Shown here piece by piece: positions 1 through 64,000 of a DNA stretch of 64,000 bases (position 1 is the first letter of the stretch; each line of letters starts with the position of its first letter). A program made the translations under genes and the position numbers. The notes beneath the pieces were generated by a model. The model was not told the origin of the DNA. It saw only the letters and a program-made list of their open reading frames with translations, and did not search any database. The stretch is from Eleginops maclovinus (Eukaryota > Chordata > Actinopteri > Perciformes > Eleginopidae): the NCBI RefSeq assembly GCF_036324505.1, contig NC_086354.1, forward strand, positions 25,288,707 to 25,352,706. The letters are read 5' to 3'.

Positions 1-202
1 TGGTCTGCAAAGGCTAGAATCCCTGTGTTCCCTCCAGAGGGAGTTTCGCCCCGACCCCCCCCCCCCCTCCCACTATGGAACACTCGCTTTTCAACACATC
101 GTCACCATTGAAGCTACAGATATTTTAAAAATCAACATCGTTTTGTATAAAATCAATTACAAAAAAAACATTTGGGACAAACCCTAAGTTGTTTACACTG
201 AT

Positions 203-204
<2 letters not shown>

Positions 205-256
<52 letters not shown>

Positions 257-259
257 ACA

Positions 260-302
<43 letters not shown>

Positions 303-429
303 TCTCTGAACCTCAATGGTGCAACAGTGTGTCTTGACACACTATTATTATCCATGAACGTTTGTTTGCGCTAATAGTCGCTGCGTGTCAAACGTGTGGA
401 GCTTTATCCATCCATCTGCATCATGACCT

Positions 430-485
<56 letters not shown>
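205..485. repeat. (AC)n and (GT)n microsatellites
   Basis: Imperfect (AC)n at 205-300 and (GT)n at 431-485, a convergent pair about 130 bases apart that could fold back. A smaller interrupted (AC)n lies at 593-620. Confidence 0.95.
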
Positions 486-486
<1 letters not shown>

Positions 487-959
487 TTATGGGATTTCTG
501 CACGTCATGTCAGTTTTTATCCCGATCTGGACAACATGCTCATAATTAATCTTGGCATAAATCTGGACTTTGGCAGCCTGACACATGTTGCAACACACAC
601 AAACACACACACACACACACTAGTGTAATTACACTCATGGGAGGCTTTAACACACACACACAGCGCGGGGCTCAGACCCTCGTCATGAGCATTAAAGCGT
701 TCGGTCTGACTCTCAGCGACACATATAAAGTGTAGTAATACGATATGAAAGCTTGTTAGCACCACCACTAAATACAAAAACACAAATCAATAATAAACAC
801 GGAGTACAAAGTGATTACATTTGGATAGAGTATGATTAATGTGAAGCTTTGTGGTGTGTTTGCTTGTTTTTCTGGAGAGTTTCTGTAGTGGTTTGCCTTT
901 AGCCTGCTCCGGCTTCAGCGTCTCTGAGCGTCTCTGCTCTCATCGTCCTGTTCCTGTGC

Positions 960-1610
960 AGTCGCTCAGCACGTGTTCATGATGCTTCTGAGTTCTTTTG
1001 AGGTCGTGTTTGTAGTGGTTTTCTTTCCCTTTGTGATTGCTTTGCATCAAATCTTCCTCGTGCTATTACAGTTTTTTTTGCTGTTTTTGAAATCATTTTG
1101 CATCCATGTGATTGTTGGGTATCTATTTTTGGTCCCTTTTGCATCTCCTTGAGGTTTCAGTTCATGTTCTCATGAAATCATTTGGTATTCCTAGGCAGTC
1201 ATTTATTTCTCTTTGTGATGTTTTTTGCCGTTTCATGTGTCTGTGTGTTTTTGCACGATTAGGAGTGATGAACTTTGGTGGTCCTTTCTGGTCTTTTTGC
1301 ATCTTCTTAGTCCTCTTTGGGACTGATTCACTGATTCACATCTATGCTTAGTGGTTTGGTGTTTTCCTGTAGTCATTTCTCATCGCTTTATGATGCTTTT
1401 GCGCCTATATTAAGTCTTATTATATATGTGGTAATCTGATATCTTTTCAGTAGTTTTTGTTTCTTTTTTCCGGTCTTTTTGCATCTTACTGACCTTTTTA
1501 GTCTCTGTGCGTGATTAACATCTCTCTTATTATGTTTCTATCTGACATATCATGTAGTTCTGTTTCTCTTTGGGGTCTTTTTGCCTCTGTTTCTTCTCGT
1601 TGTTTTGTCT
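960..1610 (+). repeat. Degenerate T-rich dispersed/tandem repeat
   Basis: Diverged units built around 'gtctttttgcatct' plus 'gtttct' and 'tgatt' segments, repeating about every 60-90 bases. The style is common in teleost intergenic DNA. No coding content. Confidence 0.5.
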
Positions 1611-2968
1611 GCTCAGGGCCCGGTGTGGAACCACTGGAGGAACCCAGCTCTGAATTAAGCTCCTCGTCTTCGCTTTGGATCGACGAAGAATGAAAGTGAA
1701 ACTATGTTGATCCGCTGTGACGAGCCTCTGTCAGCAGGTGGGTGATGGCGTGAGAGCCTCTTCCTCTTTTACTCCTCCTCTTCATCACGTCGAGCCTCAG
1801 ACTCAAGGCGAGGTCATCCATTAAACATGGCTGTCTAAAAATAAAGGCCTCCTCCTTTAATCTGGGCCAGAGCTGCGAATGGTTCATCAGCACATGAGAG
1901 AGGAGAGACAAAGAGGAGGAGGAGGAGGAGGAGGTTTCATCTTCATCCTCAGAACCTCTGATCTTCTCCCTGGTAACCTCATGCATCATGCAGCAGGAAG
2001 CGCTCTGCATGCAACAGCACAGCTAATCAATGCATGGACAGTGTTGGGAGGTTACAGAATGAATTCAGATGCAAACAGCTGCTCAGAAATAGATAAGATG
2101 AGATGTAATTTACTGATCAGGAATCATTTTGTATTTCATGAATTAGATTTATTTTACATGTGTAATTAATGCCAATGTCAGGGTTTGGTGTAGACCTGGT
2201 AACAGGGTCTCCGCTCCTCTTACTGTCAGCGTGCGCCCTCAAACCAAAACGCAGAGTTTTAATTAAAAAATGAAGTAAAATAATATTTAAATAAATATAA
2301 TTTGAATGTGTTATAAAATCCCAGTTGAACACACGGTGTGAAGCTTGATATTAATTCTGCTCCGCTGATCTTAATTAAAGTGATATTACAAAACGCGTTA
2401 CATAGGATTAGATGTGACTGACTCTGTGTTTTATAATCAATAATTATGTTAATTAAGTCACAGTTCCAAATCAAAATCTGATATCGAGCTTATATTTTTT
2501 AATTATATTACAAATATGTATTTATAAATAATATTTAACAAAGATATTTTTATTATAATTTAATATATATATTTTGTAATATTATTTTAAATATATTTTA
2601 AATATTAAAATAAATATATATATTTATACTTTAAACATAAATATATATATATTTATGTTTAAAGTATAAATATATATATTTATACTTTAAACATAAATAT
2701 ATATATATTTTTTAATATTTAAAATATATCCTGAAACATTTGTTAGAAAGGGGTTAAAATTAAATGTAATTAGTTCAATTGCTTTTGAAAACATTTATTA
2801 TATCCAGCGCGATGAACAATAATGGAAATACGCTCCTTGGCATTATTGTGTTTTATAGTGGACTGGAAGGCTGCCCGGCTGCCCTCGAGCAAGGCACTGA
2901 ACCCCCAACTGCTCCCTGGCCTCTCCGCTCTGTACCTCTCCAAAGTGCATGTGTTCACCTGTGTGTGT

Positions 2969-3000
<32 letters not shown>

Positions 3001-3210
3001 CCAGTGGAAACTGAATATCCCTAAGGTTCCTCTTCTTCCTCTCAACAGCACCGCCTGATGACACACATATCATTTATTAATATATGTACTTTTATATTTG
3101 ATCACAATGTGTTGAATCAAATCAACACATTTATTTTATTAGAAATAAAAAGTTCAATAAAACTTTAAAAGTCAGAGAAAGATTATTTTGTTTATAAGTT
3201 TAATATATCT
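1611..3210. other. Upstream sequence with AT palindromes and a SINE-like piece
   Basis: 2480-2730 is strongly AT-rich; 2610-2712 alternates 'tatactttaaacata' with its reverse complement 'tatgtttaaagtata', able to form hairpins. 2850-2960 resembles the tail of a teleost SINE ('ctgcccggctgccctcgagc', then a (GT)n at 2961-3000). The rest is unremarkable. Confidence 0.5.
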
Positions 3211-4652
3211 TACTGTGTACTTTTACTCCACCACAGTCCAGAGGTGTACTTTTACTCCACTACAGTTCAGAGGTGTTTACTCCACTACAGTTCAGAGGTG
3301 TACTGTGTACTTTTACTCCACTACAGTTCAGAGGTGTACTGTGTACTTTTACTCCACTACAGTCCAGAGGTGTACTTTTACTCCACTACAGTCCTGAGGT
3401 GTACTGTGTACTTTTACTCCACCACAGTCCAGAGGTGTACTGTGTACTTTTACTCCACTACAGTCCAGAGGTGTACTGTGTACTTTTACTCCACTACAGT
3501 CCAGAGGTGTACTTTTACTCCACTACAGTCCTGAGGTGTACTGTGTACTTTTACTCCACCACAGTCCAGAGGTGTACTGTGTACTTTTACTCCACCACAG
3601 TCCAGAGGTGTACTGTGTACTTTTACTCCACTACAGTCCAGAGGTGTACTGTGTACTTTTACTCCACTACAGTCCAGAGGTGTACTGTGTACTTTTACTC
3701 CACTACAGTCCAGAGGTGTACTTTTACTCCACTACAGTTCAGAGGTGTACTTTTACTCCACTACAGTCCAGAGGTGTACTGTGTACTTTTACTCCACCAC
3801 AGTCCAGAGGTGTACTGTGTACTTTTACTCCACTACAGTCCAGAGGTGTACTGTGTACTTTTACTCCACTACAGTCCAGAGGTGTACTTTTACTCCACTA
3901 CAGTCCAGAGGTGTACTGTGTACTTTTACTCCACTACAGTCCAGAGGTGTACTGTGTACTTTTACTCCACTACAGTCCAGAGGTGTACTGTGTACTTTTA
4001 CTCCACCACAGTCCAGAGGTGTACTGTGTACTTTTACTCCACTACAGTCCAGAGGTGTACTGTGTACTTTTACTCCACTACAGTCCAGAGGTGTACTGTG
4101 TACTTTTACTCCACTACAGTCCAGAGGTGTACTGTGTACTTTTACTCCACTACAGTCCAGAGGTGTACTGTGTACTTTTACTCCACTACAGTTCAGAGGT
4201 GTACTGTGTACTTTTACTCCACCACAGTCCAGAGGTGTACTGTGTACTTTTACTCCACTACAGTCCAGAGGTGTACTGTGTACTTTTACTCCACTACAGT
4301 CCAGAGGTGTACTTTTACTCCACTACAGTTCAGAGGTGTACTGTGTACTTTTACTCCACTACAGTTCAGAGGTGTACTGTGTACTTTTACTCCACTACAG
4401 TTCAGAGGTGTACTGTGTACTTTTACTCCACTACAGTTCAGAGGTGTACTGTGTACTTTTACTCCACTACAGTCCAGAGGTGTACTGTGTACTTTTACTC
4501 CACTACAGTTCAGAGGTGTAACTGTGTACTTTTACTCCACTACAGTCCAGAGGTGTACTGTGTACTTTTACTCCACTACAGTCCAGAGGTGTGCTGTGTA
4601 CTTTTACTCCACTACAGTCCAGAGGTGTACTGTGTACTTTTACTCCACTACA
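3211..4652 (+). repeat. 36-bp minisatellite (with 29-bp variant), about 40 copies
   Basis: The unit contains 'tgtgtacttttactccacta' then 'cagtccagaggtg'; short units lack 7 bases (tgtgtac). C/T variants (cagtcc/cagttc, cta/cca) are scattered. Because 36 is a multiple of 3 the array is open over long stretches in several frames, but it is not coding. It appears to be an internal expansion within a teleost dispersed element whose later part carries the next array. Confidence 0.95.
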
Positions 4653-4756
4653 TGTATTTAATCCCTTTAGTTGCTAGGCAGATTAGGATTAATGATGGTA
4701 AATATAATGACCCCTTAAATCAGGACTTTTACTGTGACAGAGTATTCCTACACTCT

Positions 4757-5640
4757 GGTACTTCTACTTTACTCAAGTACAAGATCTGAGTACTTCTACT
4801 TTACTCAAGTACAAGACCTGAGTACTTCTACTTTACTCAAGTACAAGACCTGAGTACTTCTACTTTACTCAAGTACAAGATATGAGTACTTCTACTTTAC
4901 TCAAGTACAAGATATGAGTACTTCTACTTTTACTCAAGTACAAGATCTGAGTACTTCTACTTTTACTCAAGGACCAGATCTGAGTAGTTCTACTTTTACT
5001 CAAGTACAAGACCTGAGTACTTCTACTTTACTCAAGTACAAGATATGAGTACTTCTACTTTACTCAAGAGCAAGATCTGAGTACTTCTACTTTACTCAAG
5101 TACAAGACCTGAGTACTTCTACTTTACTCAAGTACAAGATATGAGTACTTCTACTTTACTCAAGAGCAAGATCTGAGTACTTCTACTTCACTCAAGTACA
5201 AGACCTGAGTACTTCTACTTTACTCAAGTACAAGATATGAGTACTTCTACTTTACTCAAGGACCAGATCTGAGTAGTTCTACTTTTACTCAAGTACAAGA
5301 CCTGAGTACTTCTACTTTACTCAAGGACCAGATCTGAGTAGTTCTACTTTTACTCAAGTACAAGATCTGAGTACTTCTACTTTACTCAAGTACAAGATAT
5401 GAGTACTTCTACTTTACTCAAGGACCAGATCTGAGTAGTTCTACTTTTACTCAAGTACAAGATCTGAGTACTTCTACTTTACTCAAGTACAAGATCTGAG
5501 TACTTCTACTTTAGTCAAGTACACAACCTGAGTACTTTTACTTTACTCAAGTACAAGATCTGAGTACTTCTACTTTTATTCAAGTACAAGATCTGAGTAC
5601 TTCTACTTTTACTCAAGTACAAGATCTGAGTACTTCTACT
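4757..5640 (+). repeat. 32-bp minisatellite, + orientation, about 27 copies
   Basis: The unit contains 'gagtacttctactttactca' followed by 'agtacaagatct'. 4653-4756 (with 'tgtgacagagtattcctaca') links it to the 36-bp array and recurs inverted beside the array at 43892-45335. Confidence 0.95.
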
Positions 5641-5644
5641 CCCT

Positions 5645-6470
5645 CTGCACAATCCCTACCTTTCCTCCACGCCCTCCTTTTGCTCTTCGGTGCCCGGAGG
5701 TGAGCTGCAGGATCCGGCTGCAGGTTGGAGAGAGGAGAGGGGGGTGGTGGAGGTTTTTTTTAAATCACATGGTTCACATTTGCAGCGCCGCAAGACGCCA
5801 TTTTGGAGGAAAGTTTGGAATTTGTGAACCTGGGGAGGTGGAGTAGAAGGAGGAGGTGGAGGAAGAAAAGAAGAGGAAGTGCAAGAGAGGAGGAGGAGGA
5901 GGAGGAGGAGGAGGGGTTTAGACTGGGAGAAGTTTGACACGAGTGCAGGCTGTTACTGGGATACACATAGGAAGTGTGCGTACCAGTTCGGGATAAACCA
6001 TTCCGGGTTTGGCACGGATAGGCGTGCCTCCAGAGGCTGAAGTTTGTTATTATTACTCCTGGGATAATCATAAGCCCCCCCCCCCCGCAGCTCGTGCCTG
6101 GATCTTACACTGTGTCTGCATGGCGCACGGTGCTGACACTTTTTAGCGGTCAGCCTGCGCGGTGCACGCCGGGGCAGGGAGCCTCTCAGGCGGGGAAGTA
6201 CAACACGAAGAGTCGCGGACCTACTGGAGGTTTTATTTTTGTGATATTACTTTTTTTTAACCGGATCTGTTCCCCCCCTCCCCTCCCCTGGAGACTTCTG
6301 TTTTTGTGTGTGTCAGTTTCCCTGACAGTGAGTTTGTTTTGTTGGAACTTGCTGTCGTCGTGGAGGGATCTCTGCAGACCTGGAGACACAGAGTGATCAG
6401 TACAAACACCGCCCTGTGTGTGAGGAGTGTATGTGGTTAACACTGAAGTAGAACCGAGCCGAGCCGAGCC
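5645..6470 (+). promoter_or_regulatory. dlg1: Presumed promoter and 5' UTR region of the L27 form of dlg1
   Basis: This is the non-repetitive stretch between the end of the 32-bp minisatellite and the MPVRKK start codon. It is mixed GC-rich and purine/pyrimidine-rich (GGA repeats near 5850-5915, C runs near 6075 and 6270) with several CpG-rich patches. No TATA box stands out. A short upstream ORF (ATG 6431, stop ending 6451) lies 19 bases before the main start. The transcription start cannot be placed from sequence alone. Confidence 0.35.
6431..6451 (+). other. Short upstream ORF before the dlg1 start
   Basis: ATG followed by five codons and TAG, ending 19 bases before the dlg1 ATG at 6471. 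If the 5' UTR extends this far, ribosomes would meet this ATG first. Its context is weaker (T at -3) than the main start (G at -3), so leaky scanning or reinitiation is expected. Confidence 0.35.
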
Positions 6471-63412
<56,942 letters not shown>

Positions 63413-63629
63413 GTAAGTCCCACCAACACACACACACACCACACACACACCACATACATCATGGCTGATTTACACGTGTCTGATCATGTAGTGCAGGAAA
63501 GGTACAGATCTATCTCTGAGCTGAAGTATGAGGCAGCAGAACAGGAAGTACTTTAAGTTGTCCTGCAGAACTTGAGTTAACGTCCTCAGCAGCAGGGATG
63601 TGACTCTGGGTGCAAAGAGATGAACACAC

Positions 63630-63985
63630 GTCCGACATAAATCAGACATAAATCAGATATAAATCAGATATATATCAGATATATATCTGATTTATATCTG
63701 ATTTATATCTGATTTATATCTGATATAAATCAGATATATATCAGATTTATATCAGATATAAATCAGACATAAATCAGATATATATCAGATTTATATCTGA
63801 TATATATCTGATATAAATCAGATATATATCAGATATATATCAGATATAAATCTGATTTATATCAGATATAAATCAGATTTATATCTGATATGAATCTGAT
63901 TTATATCAGATATAAATCAGATTTATATCTGATATGAATCTGATTTATATCAGATATAAATCTGGCTTAAAGTTTATATAAATCC
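63630..63985. repeat. Palindromic 'atataaatcag/ctgatttatat' array
   Basis: Words of 10-11 bases (atataaatcag, atatatatcag) alternate with their reverse complements about 30 times, so nearly any part can fold on its neighbour. Confidence 0.93.
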
Positions 63986-64000
63986 ATCTCTGAGCTGGAG

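Noticed and set aside
3273..4789. Long open frames (over 400 codons) across the 36-bp array
   Set aside because: The unit is a multiple of 3 and has no stop in several frames, so openness is automatic. The peptide is a simple repeat with no start or splice logic.
3211..5640. CRISPR-like regular repeats
   Set aside because: Units are head-to-tail with no unique spacers, and the sequence is vertebrate.

Overview
The window is vertebrate DNA, almost certainly teleost fish. Its genes are split by large introns that are packed with (CA)n/(GT)n microsatellites, minisatellites and teleost-type dispersed repeats. I see no bacterial operons, ribosome binding sites or CRISPR arrays.

One gene fills nearly the whole window on the + strand: dlg1 (discs large homolog 1 / SAP97), a membrane-associated guanylate kinase (MAGUK) scaffold. 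I could place the L27 start exons (6471-6489, 8806-8937, 17160-17323), a variable proline-rich linker (32561-49060), PDZ1 (50807-52509), PDZ2 (53012-53447), the PDZ2-PDZ3 linker (53866-53995), PDZ3 (56446-56849), SH3/HOOK (56952-57491), two alternative HOOK insert exons (59232-59331 and 59926-59959) and most of the guanylate-kinase-like domain (60640-63412). The final GK exons lie beyond the right edge. Nearly all junctions keep phase. Two exons carry one extra base each (near 32636-32641 and in the G run at 57304-57311), which looks more like assembly error than gene death.

The locus also holds candidate alternative first exons, all ending in phase 0 and able to join the shared downstream exons: a PSD-95-like exon MDCICILTTK (21444-21473), a cysteine-rich exon starting MLCHC (28222-28284), a basic 30-codon exon (37109-37198, least certain) and a His/Gln-rich 194-codon exon with a coding minisatellite (43026-43607). 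With the L27 start this makes up to five N-termini: L27-type (oligomerising), palmitoyl-type and others.

The other main content is repeats. Three minisatellite families occur more than once and in opposite orientations: a 32-bp family (4757-5640 and 43892-45335), a 57-bp family (15984-16498 and 38168-40025) and a 72-bp family (10543-11333, 18585-19064, 47609-48320). In several cases the array sits inside a recognisable dispersed element; the 72-bp array at 47609 sits between long terminal inverted repeats. A 5'-truncated L1-like retrotransposon with a poly(A) tail and target-site duplication lies in the PDZ2-PDZ3 intron (54064-56105). A frameshifted TRIM-type PRY/SPRY fragment lies in intron 3 (22826-23565). 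No other protein gene and no tRNA or rRNA gene was recognised on either strand.
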